Positions 37,927-49,758 of a stretch of DNA of 64,000 nt are shown here, in pieces. Position numbers and translations under genes: made by a program. The stretch spans positions 2,418,001-2,482,000 of the forward strand of contig RCTD01000002.1 in NCBI GenBank assembly GCA_014898415.1. Direction: 5' to 3'. The first letter of the stretch is position 1. The number at the start of each line of letters is the position of its first letter. This DNA comes from Stromatinia cepivora. Its lineage: Eukaryota > Ascomycota > Leotiomycetes > Helotiales > Sclerotiniaceae. The notes below the pieces were generated by a model, which saw only the letters and a list, made by a program, of their open reading frames with translations, ran no database searches and was not told the origin of the DNA.

Positions 37927-39255
37927 ATGGTTTCTGCAAAGAGACAAAAGGGCAATAACGGAATGGCCCAAACAATTTCCGCCGTCTGTCATACTGCTGT
38001 TCCAACTGTGGACGGCAGTTCTGATGATGGAGATAATTATGAGGAGAGCTTCGACTCTGAAGAGGATGACAGCGAAGAGAACTCGGCTTCATCTTCATCC
38101 AAGAAGGTTACTTTCGATACCAGTGCAAAAGTTACTCGTACTTTCAAAACTCCAGTTGTATCCCAGCGCCGCTACATCCCTGACTTCGCTAGTCTGCCAA
38201 AAACAGGAGTTTGGGTTTCTCCTGCTCCAAGCAGACACACCGAGTTCAAACAAGTTGTTGTTCGTACAACAAAGTGCGATATTTGCAACCATAAGGTTGA
38301 GGTTGCACCTGGAGAAGAGGGGAAAGTCATGCAGAGATGCCATTACTGCAACATACAGTTCTGCCAGGAATGTGTGCTCAGAGTGTCCGACGATGAGAGG
38401 CACTTTCCAGTTCTCGCTGAATTGGTATGGGATGCCCAGGCGAAGGTTAATGCCAAGACTCGGCCTGGAGACAATTTCAAGGGGAACATGTACTCCAAAT
38501 CTAAGTCTGAGCCAAAGCCAACCAGACCCTTGACGGCCTCCGAGAGACTCGCAGGCATGCGAACCATTAAACCCGGAACATTCAACATCACTGTCGTGAA
38601 TGCCCCGACCCCTTCACGTCCATCGCGCGCCCAATCAAACAAGGGTTCCAAGAAATCCAAGAAGTCCAAGAAGTCACCGGATATTCCTTATCACGCAGAT
38701 GGAGAGGTCGATACGCATTACAAGCAAGATATCGAATGGCTTTCGAACCTTTCTCCTGCCTTGCAGCGTAAGGAGAAGAAGGAGGCCGATATGCGAAATC
38801 TACTTAGAAAGCGTGCTCTTGAAGTTATGGAGGAACCAGTTCCATACAATGCTGAGTCACCCCCATCAACACACCAAGTTCGAACTCCTTTGCCAACTGC
38901 TGGTAAGCGTCGTAAGATTACACCTCGCTCAACTGCTGCTCCAGCTGCTACTCGACGACAATCCCGTGGCACTGCAAAGTCCACCAGCAACCAGTATGAG
39001 TCTAGCCCAGAGCAGGAAGCCATAGTTGCCGCTACTAATGCTTTGGACAATACAACCAGTAAGCCTCTCCGAAACATCTTGGATGGACTCTCTAACAACC
39101 TCCATGATGACGAAGAAGCTCACCAAGGTACGGATGAGGAATCTGACCACAGTGAGGAACATGCCGCCACTCCGATCCAAGGCGAATACAATCATCAGGA
39201 ATGTCTTCCAATCCAAAATGATGGATCTGAGGATGGACACTATGAGGAAGAGTAG
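37927..39255 (+). CDS. Zinc-binding, Ser/Lys-rich protein, probably nuclear
   Basis: A single-exon 442-residue protein. An acidic Ser-rich N-terminus (about 31-58) is followed by a conserved-looking core and a compact cysteine module: Cys117-x2-Cys120, Cys138-x2-Cys141 and Cys146-x2-Cys149. This spacing fits one or two zinc sites of a treble-clef or RING/FYVE-like type. The rest is low complexity, with Lys-rich stretches (KKSKKSKKS, GKRRK) that look like nuclear localisation signals and a Glu/Asp-rich C-terminus. I do not recognise a named family. The ATG at 37927 was chosen because it is the first ATG in the frame and has a good context (ATCATGG). A chromatin or nucleic-acid role is plausible but inferred only from composition. 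The mini-exon array lies directly upstream. Confidence 0.75.
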   Translation: MVSAKRQKGNNGMAQTISAVCHTAVPTVDGSSDDGDNYEESFDSEEDDSEENSASSSSKKVTFDTSAKVTRTFKTPVVSQRRYIPDFASLPKTGVWVSPAPSRHTEFKQVVVRTTKCDICNHKVEVAPGEEGKVMQRCHYCNIQFCQECVLRVSDDERHFPVLAELVWDAQAKVNAKTRPGDNFKGNMYSKSKSEPKPTRPLTASERLAGMRTIKPGTFNITVVNAPTPSRPSRAQSNKGSKKSKKSKKSPDIPYHADGEVDTHYKQDIEWLSNLSPALQRKEKKEADMRNLLRKRALEVMEEPVPYNAESPPSTHQVRTPLPTAGKRRKITPRSTAAPAATRRQSRGTAKSTSNQYESSPEQEAIVAATNALDNTTSKPLRNILDGLSNNLHDDEEAHQGTDEESDHSEEHAATPIQGEYNHQECLPIQNDGSEDGHYEEE

Positions 39256-40585
39256 AATTGAGTTCAAATGAATCACACATTCTCTTGTTCCCCAATTGGT
39301 GGTCTCGTACCGCACAATACCGGTACCTCTAGCACAATCAGATTGGTCTGTCTGTGCATCGGTGACTTGCATTCAGATTACTTTTGAGATCGAAGTGGAA
39401 TGCTATGATCTTCACCATGCTTCATTCTCCCCTGTTCAGCAGCCGGTGCCAGCCTCTTACAACACAACACATGCATCACTGATATGCTTTCGATTTAACT
39501 CTTTTCACAAAATCTTTCTTGCTGCTTCTGAACAAAAGGTCAAACAATGTGGTGGAATGGGCAACTCATAACCTTTCCTTTTCTTTTTCTTTTTCTTTTC
39601 TTTCCAAAAACCAATGTTTCCTACTCTTCTTTTGTTTCGATCTTGATATGCTTACCAGCGTCGCCCTTAGGGGCACTGTACTTCATCAGAGATAGTTGCA
39701 GCATAAATACAACAGGGAAGGATCATGGTATTAATGAGGCGAGAGGGTAGAATATGTGGTACTTTGGTATTGCAGTCGCTGCCAACTAAGCACAGTCTTC
39801 CATTGATTCTTCCTAGAAAACTTTCAAAAAATATAAAAGTCATTGACACCAAATTAGATCTGCCTTTCATGTGACAGTTGTGAATGTGACTGCGATACTA
39901 AATAAACAACCTTGAAAACAATAATAGGCTGGCTTTCCGCCTTCGTAGAAGTTTCACCAGAACTTCTGGGTGTGGTGCGTTTGAGGACAGCTACCCTCAG
40001 CTCAAGACATTGGGAGTTGAAGTTTCCGTATGTCCTATATCAACTCTACCCTCAGTCCATTCTTCTGTGTTCTCTACTTATTAATATGGAGTTAGAAACG
40101 GTTCATGCTAAAATTTAATTCCGTCCCCCGACCCCTAGACCCCTAGACCCCAACTCCGAGCTTGAGCCAACAACTTTGAAACTTTGCTTCTAGAGAATAC
40201 TAAGCTATGTCATAACCTTTAATTCACTACTAAATCATTTTGATACTCGAACAAAATATTTAATTCATCTCAAATCTTTGAAAGAGCTTGTTCTTGCGCG
40301 TATCCTCAAAAATATCTTCTTGAGAACCTAAACTTTCTTTACATACAGGATAATCTGTATTCGCGTCTCGCAATCTAGCTACCTTGCAATAAAGAAATAA
40401 AGACGAATCCGCAGCTCACAGCAAACACATAAATCTTCACTTTCGAATCAACAACTCAGATTGAACAACCAAACCCTCAGAAGGAATAACACCTCAAATA
40501 CCTCAGATACGCGCTCAACAACCAACATCTCCAACAGACAATACCTTGAAGGATACAACGTCTGCGAAATCATCTCATTTCAAAT
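39256..40585. other. Intergenic, no gene seen
   Basis: Contains the 3' flank of the zinc-binding gene, a C/T-rich tract near 39570-39605 and a CCCCTAGAC repeat near 40127-40150. The final 200 bases are CA-rich and probably form the leader of the next gene. Confidence 0.45.
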
Positions 40586-42047
40586 ATGGCGACCGACATG
40601 GATATCGATATGGATATCGACGTGGGAGTTATTGAGGATTTGCCTATTCCAGATATGGTAGACATTGAATTAATTGTGAGCCATTTCGATCTTTACCCCA
40701 GTGCAACATTCAAATGTCGTATTCGAAGATCCCCCAAGACGCGTTTGACCTCTCTATACCTACTATTACTAAATTGTCTCTTTATAGCCAGATGAGCCTA
40801 CTCAAGCACAAAACGAAACATCAACTCCAAATGATAACTCCGGTCCAGACGCAGAAAAGCCTACACCAGAGAAAGTACATATTCGCGGCTTGGATAATCT
40901 TACCACTGAGGATGTAAGGAAGTTCGCGCATCATTATTACGACGGGTATATTACACGAGTAGAATGGATTGATGATTCATCATTAAATCTAGTCTATGGA
41001 AGCTTTGATATTGCTGAGATAGCTCTTCGAAAATTCTCGGCACAGGAACTTCCAGAGGATGTTTCGCAACTTCCCATTTTACAATCCTTCGCTGCCAACC
41101 CTTTCCCGGACAATCCCAAAATAAGCTTACAAGTACGTCTTGCCGTGGTTGGAGATCGAAAACAAAGAGGAGCCCGAGAAAGGAGTCGCTTCTACCTTTT
41201 CAATCCCGAACATGATCCTGCAGAGCGTAGAAAACGTGAGGGTGGACGCAGATATCGGGACCGAGATGATGGTGGTTATAGAAGTCAGCGTTATGATGAA
41301 CGAGAACAACGCAATAGACAACGTGGAGACGAGGAAGCAGGTTTCGATGCAAGTCTTTACGATGATGATGAAGTAGCTCTGGCAACTAGAGCAGGGAGAC
41401 GCCATGGACGATCAGGATCTGGTTCATCTGGTAGTGACTTTAGGGAACGATCTGATAATCGACGAGGTTCTGGTTTGCGAGAACTATTTCCAGATAGGGG
41501 TGGCAATGATGGGAGATTACGAGATCGAAGTGCATCACCTATGAGAAATGACGACAGAGCTAGAGACTATAATAGACGACGTCGAGATGCAGCAGCTGTA
41601 GAAAATAGGTCAAAGGCTCAGGCTATCAAGGCTCGTCTCCGCAGAGAAAGTTCTGCTACAAAGGAACTCTTCCCGAGCAAAGTAGGTACGAGTCATCGCA
41701 AATCCGGTGCTCTCGATGCTACGGACGAAACAGCGGATCTATTCGCAAATAGAATGCCTGTCCCATTTCTTGATGGAAGCTCGGATGTTCGTCCTTCTAG
41801 TAAACTCTCCTTAGCAGAAAGAATGTCATCAGAACAGCCGCAACAGTCACAAGGCTTTAGCATTCGTGGAACTGCAAAACCTACTTCCACTGGATTCTCT
41901 ATTAAAGGCTTGGCGTCTGATAATTCAACCATGAAGGAATTATTTCCTTCTCGTTCAGGGGGTGGAAATGCTGGGAAAGAGCTTTTTTCGGAGAGAATAG
42001 TGGGAAGGGGTGGAAGGAGGCAAAAGGCCGAGGATTTATTCTACTAA
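40586..42047 (+). CDS. NCBP3-type nuclear cap-binding protein (former DUF2414)
   Basis: Two exons (40586-40675 and 40788-42047) joined at phase 0 across a 112-nt intron (GTGAGC..TTATAG) give 449 residues. The conserved part matches the RRM-like domain of nuclear cap-binding protein subunit 3: EKVHIRGLDNLTTEDVRKF (about 58-76), then RVEWIDDSSLNLVY (about 87-100), where the W-(I/L)-DD motif is diagnostic. NCBP3 binds capped RNA with NCBP1 and links to mRNA export. Exon 1 is a repetitive acidic stretch (DMDIDMDID). The C-terminal half is RS/RD-rich and carries repeated short motifs: ELFPDR, ELFPSK, DLFANR, ELFPSR and ELFSER, ending in DLFY, plus GFSIRG and GFSIKG. A nuclear location is likely. 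Confidence 0.86.
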
Positions 42048-42759
42048 ATTTTCAGGAGTCATGAAATCATATAGTGACATATTTCTTTGCGGTCGAAAGG
42101 GGTGCATATAGTTTAGGGTATGGATACTTGAGCAAATGGAGTTATCGGGAATGGAAATGGAAATGATACCATTATATCTTGCACATAGTAAGCAGCAAAT
42201 GTTTAATAAAAGCAAGCTAAGCTCACGGTCTATTTATATTATTCAATAATCGCCTCTCAAATGCTTCTCAGGTGCAAAATCAGTCATATCAAAGCTTGTG
42301 CATTGGTGCCTCTATGAAACCATGAACAAGTACTTCTGATAATGAATACAAAGACTCATAATAATGAATCAAGATTTGTGCAGTACCAAAGATTGTTTCT
42401 TGTTTGAACTTTGAATTTTGAACAACACAAACTAGAAATGGATTTAGTCAATCTCAAGGAGTGGAACATTCACCACCAAAGTTGCCAAATTTTATTGACT
42501 TCCAAGGAACAATCTAGATGTTCATTCACAGACTCAAAATGTGCCTATACCGTGATCTCAAAATGAACATGTCCTTAATTCGGGTTTCTACTCCCCGACT
42601 CGGTGCCATTTATTTTTTGTAAGTATGATCATGGTTTGTTCCTTCTACTTTCAGTTTTATAATTCCTTCTATTTATTACCACCACATCATCTATCAAACT
42701 TCTCAAAGATCAAGCCACTTTATGAATCACCTGTATCACGGTGAATATCAGAATTCGAA
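42048..42759. other. Intergenic, no gene seen
   Basis: Carries the terminator side of the NCBP3-type gene and the promoter of the coiled-coil gene. No coding region is supported. Confidence 0.4.
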
Positions 42760-44887
42760 ATGGACCAATGGCTTCGACCTGTCTTCACTAGGACAAGAAC
42801 ACCAGTCCAATCCACCCCAAATGATCGTTCTGAAGATCCTCATGAAGCTGAAGACACCATGAAATCTATCCGACCCAGTTCACGTGTATCCTCTTATATA
42901 GGATTTCGCTCTTCCAGCACGGCAAATCTACATACTCCTGATACCTTTACATTTCAACATGTCAATATTCCCGAAAATGTATATCATAAACCATCGGGAA
43001 GTCAGATGGCCGAAACATTAAAAGTGGTTATGATGACGAGGAATTTAATGGAACCCGTGCCTGTGGAATATAATACGTGTATTTTACATGTTTTGGAGGC
43101 GTACAATGATTTGGAAGAGGAGTTGGGGAGGAAGGATAGTGAGATTGAGGAGATTAAGGGGAGACATACGAAGGATATTAGGGAGTTCGATGTTATGGCC
43201 GAACAGTAAGTTTATATTGTATGCAGCTGATGTATGTTGGTATGTGGTGCTAATCTTATGCATTTGTAGGTGGAAGGCAAAAGAAAAAGATTATCAAAAG
43301 GAAATGAAGAATTTGGAAATTCTTCTCTCAAAGACAGAGGGTGGAATGGAAAATGTTACGATGGCGCGTTCGAAAAGTGTTATTCATGGAGCGAGAAGAG
43401 CGGCAGATTTATTTGAAGATGGGATGGAGAAGATAAAGCAGAATTTTGCGCGTTATAGTTCTGGAAGAGGTTGGTTTTTTGTTTTCAATTCCGGTTTTAC
43501 ATATCTAACTAGGTACGTAGGTTCTTCGAATACCACAACCGAGTGGGAAATAGATCCCACACAACAAATAACCTCGCCATGCCCACCCGAAACTCCGAGA
43601 AGCCCAAGCCATGTCTCTAGACAGGAAGAAGATATACAACAGGAAAGAACAGTGGGGTCGCGACGCAAAGAACATTCTTCGGTTCAAGACACAGAAAGTT
43701 TCTACTCAGCAGTAGACAGTCAGCCGGGATCCCGCTTAACATCATTACAACTCGATGCACTAGAGCGACAACATGCCACAGAAGAACTCGGTGTAGCATT
43801 TGACTCCTCCTCCGAATCAGATGATACTAGTTCCCGCTCTGCAATAACAGAAGGTCAAGCTCCTACTCCCAATCGCACTCCAAAACCCCCAGGTATGCGC
43901 AGTAATAGTAAAGAGAAACCTCTCCCCGATATTCCAACCAGCAGTCCGGAAATCGATCCTTTCTTTTCAAGTGAAACAGGTAATGCACAACCATGGGTTA
44001 ATTCACAAGATGATGAACAAGCATCTTCATCCATCGACTCCAGAAAAGGGTTTTCATTTAAAGCAGGTGATGATTCACCATCAATGTTACATGAAACCTC
44101 AAAAGCTATCCTGCAGAAAAGTAATACAGTATCAATTTCAGCAAGTCGTCTTTCTTACGTTATGAATAATGAAGATGAATTTGTGGCAAAGCCGAGAGTG
44201 GCAGATGCGAAATTGGAGCTTAAACCGAAACCGGGAATTGTAGCGGCGAAAAGTAGTACGAATATGAATATGAATACGGCGCTAAGTAGTTCTTTGGAAA
44301 AGGATATGGAGAGGGGAAATGATAAGGGTTTGAGACAGCAGTTGGGGTGGGGATGGGGAGGGGAATTGAGAGAACTGATTCGAGTAGTAGTGTTGTTACG
44401 GCTGTGAGGGATAATTCGGGGAGGAGTGAGGGGGGTCGCTTGGGGAGGGGAAAGGAAAGTGGAAATGGAAATGGAAGTGGGGGAAAACAGAAACATGGGC
44501 AGGGAACGGCGGTGATGGCTGTGAGTATTTTCCTTTTTGAAAGTCATAGTCAGTGATGGTAGCAGATGCTTGGGTTTTGAGAGCGCGATTGAGAAGTGGG
44601 AAGCTACTCTTATATATGAGATCTCGTTCACTGAATCTCTCATTCGAGGTTCTGGATAGGGGAAGGGATGGTGGATGAGTGGGTCAGAGAAAGAGAAAAT
44701 GAATGCTAATGATAACGATGAATAGGCAGTAAGGGCCATAGCGGCAAGTAATAAATCGGCGACGGCTAATGATAGGATTCAAGCTCATGCAAATGAATTT
44801 GATAAGAGAGGTGTCGAGGGAGTGCCGTTTAGTCCCGAGCGGAGTCCAACGGGAAGTCAGGCGGGTGGTGGTAGGAGTAGGGAGTGA
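42760..44887 (+). CDS. Coiled-coil, Ser-rich protein of unknown function
   Basis: Five exons give about 584 residues: 42760-43205, 43270-43469, 43521-44285, 44339-44520 and 44726-44887. Introns are GTAAGT..GTAG (64 nt), GTTGGT..GTAG (51 nt, in frame), GTAGTT..ACAG (53 nt; a CAGCAG acceptor allows 56 nt) and GTGAGT..ATAG (205 nt, branch GCTAATG). The N-terminal part (about 100-200) is a predicted coiled coil (LEEELGRKDSEIEEIKGR, AKEKDYQKEMKNLEILLSK). The middle is Ser/Pro-rich and probably disordered, and the end has helical AVRAIAASNKSATANDR. I do not recognise the family. Intron 3 is the least certain: without it the frame runs off into a short unrelated tail, and with it the Ser/Gly-rich sequence continues. 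A sequencing indel in the G-rich tract near 44344 is the alternative. Confidence 0.72.
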
Positions 44888-45655
44888 AAGGGGGATTGAA
44901 GAAGAGGTGTGGGATGAGGTTGTAAGGGGTAGGGATGAGTTGTGGGATGGAATTGGAATGGAAGAAGGTTGGAGAAGGAGTGTGGGATGGAGGCGTATGA
45001 GATGAACAAAAGCATCTTGTCATATGGACGGCGAATGAATGTACATAGGGAAAAACTATTTAAGATACTAGCTGTACTCGCAATCACAAAAATTCAGCTA
45101 ACGTAATCTTACATGATTTCAATTGGTTGTAAGACTATTTATACCGGAGACGGCTGTATCAATCTTTGGTATCATTACATCTTAATCTTGTAGCCGAATA
45201 GATTATTTGTTAGTGGATGGAATTAGTACTGTACTGTACTATACTGTATTGTAATAGTAATGATGGCGATTAGTTATATTGTTACCGAATGAAATGGGAT
45301 GAATTTCGAATTAGTGTGAATTTTGGGTAGGAACTTAAAAGGGAGAGAAGATATATAGATATTTTTATATATTCTGGTTGATGTTAATAGCATATGGTTA
45401 TTTTATCGATCATCTAATCTCTAAATAAGATGATCAATTCTTTTTTTTTTTTTTTTTTCTTTTTTTTATAAAAATATTTTAATAATTGGAATGTTTAAGA
45501 GCGGGGAATCTAATAGTTGATGGTTGGGATGTATATGCAATATATATGTAAGAAAGAGCTGCATGTAAGAGCTTAAGGATTTGGAGATGGAGGGTTGAGG
45601 TAAGGCGGGTTTGGTGAATTTAGAGAGATTGGGGTGAGGTGGGATTAAGGTGAGA
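44888..45655. repeat. Intergenic with a long T tract
   Basis: No gene is seen. A homopolymer tract of 18 T, one C and 8 T occupies 45441-45467, flanked by AT-rich sequence that may form a 3' end region. An ACTGTACTGTACT-type repeat lies near 45228-45250. Confidence 0.5.
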
Positions 45656-45982
45656 TTATTGTAAATTTATGGGTTTATGAATTTTGGTTGAGGATGTTGA
45701 TGTTGATTTTGATTTTTGGGGGTTTTTGTTGTGTGAGGATAGGAGGATATGCGGAGGATAGGAAGAATTTGCGAGGAGGGGATGGAGAAGGAGATGTAGA
45801 AGGAGATGTGGATAGTGTAGATAGAGATAGGAAGGGAGGTGGAAGGAGATATGGTTCAATAGTCCGAATTGCAATTCAACAATAGGACACCTTTGAACAT
45901 TAAAACCAATTTGAATATTGCTTGGAGGATTCCTAAGCGGATTGCAGTTAGGACAATATAGATGTTTGATAATGAGACACAT
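45656..45982 (-). CDS. Possible small Cys-containing protein
   Basis: A 108-codon ATG frame begins MCLIIKHLYCPNCNPLRN and has a further RCPIVELQFG about 25 residues later, giving a C-x2-C plus C pattern like many short fungal proteins that start with Met-Cys and carry a small zinc-like knot. The second half is His/Leu/Pro-rich and reads from a G-rich simple repeat on the other strand, so it is probably not protein. If real, the gene is more likely spliced after about residue 55. Family not recognised. Confidence 0.2.
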   Translation of the reverse strand: MCLIIKHLYCPNCNPLRNPPSNIQIGFNVQRCPIVELQFGLLNHISFHLPSYLYLHYPHLLLHLLLHPLLANSSYPPHILLSSHNKNPQKSKSTSTSSTKIHKPINLQ

Positions 45983-47693
45983 AGCTATATATGATGGCCT
46001 TGGTACTGCTCGCACGAGATACTTATGTCGCAAGCACTACAAAGGAGCAGGAAACTAATGTAAACAGGAAATGAGATTCAATGGGATAAATACCTAGCCT
46101 CAGCATACTATATTCACACTTGACTGAATACATCATTAGACATAGTATTTAAAGCAATACCTAACATCCATATACCTAGGCTTGTATGCTTTAGGCTGTG
46201 TAATCATTATGCCCAGACTTACATACATTTCAACTCATAAGTCGTCGCCATTTATCTCTCGATGGTGGAGTTACACCAAAGCACGTGAACGAAGAACGCG
46301 ACTCGGATGCATACCCCAGAATTCATCGTTGAAAATGAGGGGCAACACAAGCCAATAACGCAACAAGCAACAAATGTTACACAATATCATCTGTCATAAC
46401 TATAAAATTTTCATCCTCCAAATATTTTAACATCAACATCTTGACAACAACAATATCAAAATCACCAAACTTCATGATTTACCATTATCACATGAATACA
46501 TACATCGGAAAAACCTAACCTAACTAGCCTCGGATGTACCATTCATTGTACTCCCACCTTACGGAGTAAAAAAAGAATCACCACACAATGATAAAATGTC
46601 CACATTTTGATCTCGGACTAGCAAGCTCAATTTGGGCAAAACCCGAACTTGTCGTGCATTTTGTTGAGAGAAAAGTTTCGCAAATGATGAATTTTGGACC
46701 CGCTTTTCTTTTAGGGATTGTTTGATATCGAATTTGCGGAGTGCGGACGAAAGGGCCAAGGCAAAACTCCCTCTAGACTCTAGAGAGACAGAAGGAAAAG
46801 GAAAGAGGATTTGATCAGGTGGTTTGAATGAATGAAGAAGTTTGGTTGGTTGGTTGGTTTTTGGTGTTCCTGTTGGTTGACTGGACGTATGTTGTGCATG
46901 TTGTACTCGTGGAAGGCTCACTGCAAGATTTACCTAGATGACCAATGAAGTTCTATCTTAGTATAATTTGTGTATCATGTATTATAAACGGGTTGGTTTA
47001 CCGCATGAACCAAGTCCAAAGTGCAGAAGTTCCCGGTTGAAAAATTACGTAATTTAATATGGGTGTGTGCAACTCAATAAGGCTGAAAATATCTAACGCT
47101 CACCCGCCCTTAACCTAGAAGCTTTCAAAGCTTTCTGGTTTGTGGCTCCTTCCTTGCACTCTGTATGGTGAGTTTATCGTTCCAAAAAATTGTTGGGATT
47201 TTTTTTTATGAAGCGAGGCTGTGAAATGAAGAATAATTGAATGAAAATAACGGTAACGGTAATGGTAATGGTAATCCTCCATTTACCAGTTAAGTGATTT
47301 AATTTCTTAAACTTCACTTAATATTGATATCAAAAATCAAGAAAAAGAACCGAGGCTCGGATACACAAGGCTTCTCTTCTTCTGCTTGCTTCTTTATTGC
47401 ATGCCAAACGAAGGCTAGGAATTTTTATACATTTCATTTTGATATCAACTCAATAACTCCTTCATACCTCAAATAGAAGAGACTCATTATCTTCTACAAT
47501 CTTCATAATTCAATACGTCTTTTCTTCGAATTTTGACAGATCTAGTTGAATTTTATATCAATTTTCTGCCCTTTCCTAATTTGATATTCGTTTCGATATC
47601 ATATCAAAGTTTCGAGATAATCCTCAATCGCAAGGCTTCACTTTAATTTCCATCTCGAAAACCCCTCGAAATACCTATCAAAATCTGCAAAAA
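45983..47693. other. Intergenic, no supported gene
   Basis: A 120-codon minus-strand frame (46921-46559) begins at GTG and has no recognisable motif. GGTTGGTT repeats lie near 46839-46860 and GGTAATGGTAAT near 47250-47275. The last 250 bases are pyrimidine- and A-rich and probably hold the elongase promoter and leader. Confidence 0.45.
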
Positions 47694-49166
47694 ATGGCTT
47701 CCGCAACTGTCCATTTCTCAAAACCTTCACCCTCTCTATTTACATTTCCTCCAAAGAATGATCCTCAAACTTTACCACCTCCAATACCAGGTTCAACACT
47801 TTCTGCCCCTCCATTCGCAATCGACCCTTCATGGTTTAATGCCGCCCTCGATGTTCGAGTCCCAATCACAATTGCAGCTGTTTATGCTGTAACTGTTACA
47901 CTCGTCAATCAATATAATAGACGCGCTGGAAATAAACCATGGCCAATCAGTAAAACCAAGGCTTTCTTCGTTTTCGTCGTGGCACATAATATTTTCTTGG
48001 CTGTGTACTCTGGATGGACTTTTATTGGCATGTTTGGAGCTCTCAAAAGATCAATTCAAAATCCAATGGGTCCAGCTGGTCTCGCGGGTACCGTGGATAG
48101 TTTATGCAAAATTCATGGAGTTACTGGTTTGGATAATGCTATGACTTATAATGCAAGCATGTCAAAATGGACCGCGGAATTACCAACTGAATTTAAATTG
48201 ACCAGCGCTGGAATTCCAGATCCTACTGATTTGGGGAGATTGTGGAATGAAGGGCTTGCATTTTATGGATGGTTTTTCTATCTTAGCAAGTTTTATGAGG
48301 TTCTTGATACGGTGATTATTTTGGCAAAGGGAAAGAGAAGTTCGACATTACAAACTTATCATCATGCTGGTGCTATGATGTGTATGTGGGCTGGAATTCG
48401 ATTCATGTCACCACCAATTTGGATGTTTGTATTTGTTAATTCTGGAATTCACGCATTAATGGTAAGTTTAAAGGCATTTTTTATATCACTCAAGACTAAC
48501 ATTTTGCTTTAGTACACCTATTATACACTCACAGCATTTTCCGTACCCATCCCACAAACTCTTAAGCGCAGTCTCACGACAATGCAAATTATTCAATTCC
48601 TCGTTGGAGCTACCTATGCAACACTCCATTCCTTTATCTCCTACACAGTAACCGTCAAAGTTCCTTCCATCCCAGCCACCATCTCCTCTGTCGTCTCTTC
48701 AGCATCCGTAGTCGCTACCTCGGCCGCAGCAATCGCAACCTCGGAAGGTGTCTCCGCCTTCATCAAGAAACTTCTCTACCGCGCAGTCGGCGAAGAAGGT
48801 CTCGCCGAAAATGTCAACGCTCCAACTTTTACAGAAGCCGCTCAAGCACCTATTGCTTCTCCTCATAAATCACACCCGAAAATCCCAACATACGTCACTG
48901 AAACCCGTACTATCCCTTGTATTGATACTAGTGGACAGACATTCGCCATTTGGCTTAACGTGGTTTATCTTACTCCATTGACATTCCTGTTCGTACGATT
49001 CTTTATTAAATCTTATATCAGGAGAACAACTGGAGGTGGAAAGAAAGCAGGAAGAAAAGCCAGTTTTGTGGCTGCGGAAAAGGCGGGATTTGATGCGTTG
49101 AAGGGGGTTGAGAGGGAGTTGAGCAGGGGGGAAAATGCACTTGGGGGAAAGTTTGAGAAGATTTGA
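47694..49166 (+). CDS. ELO-family very-long-chain fatty acid elongase
   Basis: Two exons (47694-48461 and 48513-49166) joined at phase 0 across a 51-nt intron (GTAAGT..CTTTAG) give 473 residues. ELO hallmarks in order are KFYEVLDT (about 199-206), the histidine box as QTYHHAGAM (His223-His224), NSGIHALMYTYY (about 249-260, spanning the splice) and TTMQIIQFLVG. Several hydrophobic segments fit an integral endoplasmic reticulum membrane protein. The enzyme condenses malonyl-CoA with acyl-CoA in the first step of chain elongation. The usual box is HVYHH; here the first His is replaced by Gln. The protein has a long insert between the last core helices (Ala/Ser/Val-rich, about 300-340) and a Lys/Arg-rich C-terminus (TGGGKKAGRK) that may be a retention signal. 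Confidence 0.93.
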
Positions 49167-49545
49167 GGGAAGAGAGGGGAAGGGAAAAGTTCGGGTGGAT
49201 GAAATAAATGTAATGGGAGGAGAGAAAATCCGTAACTTTGTATTTGGGTTTATTAGGTCTTCTTTGGTGAAAATATGTTTAAGTGTGGGGAGAAAAGGGG
49301 GTTAGAATTGAATGAATGAATAAATAAATCAAAAAATCAATAAATAAATGAATAAGCAAATAAGGGAATGATTGAGAATTAATTGCTCAAGAGAACGGAA
49401 GGGAATTGAAACGGAACGGAACGGATACACAAAAGTTATTTATTAAAAGATGATCAATCAGTAGGTATAGTATGGTATGATATGATATGGTATGGTGGGA
49501 TGTATAATAAATGGAATTAGGTATGCGTTTGTGTGCGTGCGCATG

Positions 49546-49572
49546 CATGTATGTATGTGTGTGTGTGTGTGT
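49546..49572. repeat. TG/TATG microsatellite
   Basis: Alternating TG with TATG and GCATG variants (ATGTATGTATGTGTGTG...). Continued imperfectly on both sides. Confidence 0.8.
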
Positions 49573-49669
49573 ATGCGTGTATATGTGTATACATATGTAC
49601 GTTTAAAGATTAGATTAATACGTTATATTTGCTTATTTACTCGGTTCACGCATGATGGGAAGAAGATAG

Positions 49670-49758
49670 GATAGGGAAAAGAGGATAGGAAAGAAAGGAA
49701 AAAGAGAAGGGGAAGGGGAAGGGGAAGGGGAAAGGGAAAGGGAAAGGGAAAGGGAGGC
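49670..49758 (+). repeat. GGGGAA / GGGAAA purine tract
   Basis: A nearly pure purine run with four GGGGAA-type units followed by four GGGAAA units. All-purine tracts of this length can form triplex or G-quadruplex structures. Confidence 0.85.

Noticed and set aside
46559..46921. 120-codon minus-strand open frame
   Set aside because: Starts at GTG rather than ATG, has no family motif and is biased in composition.
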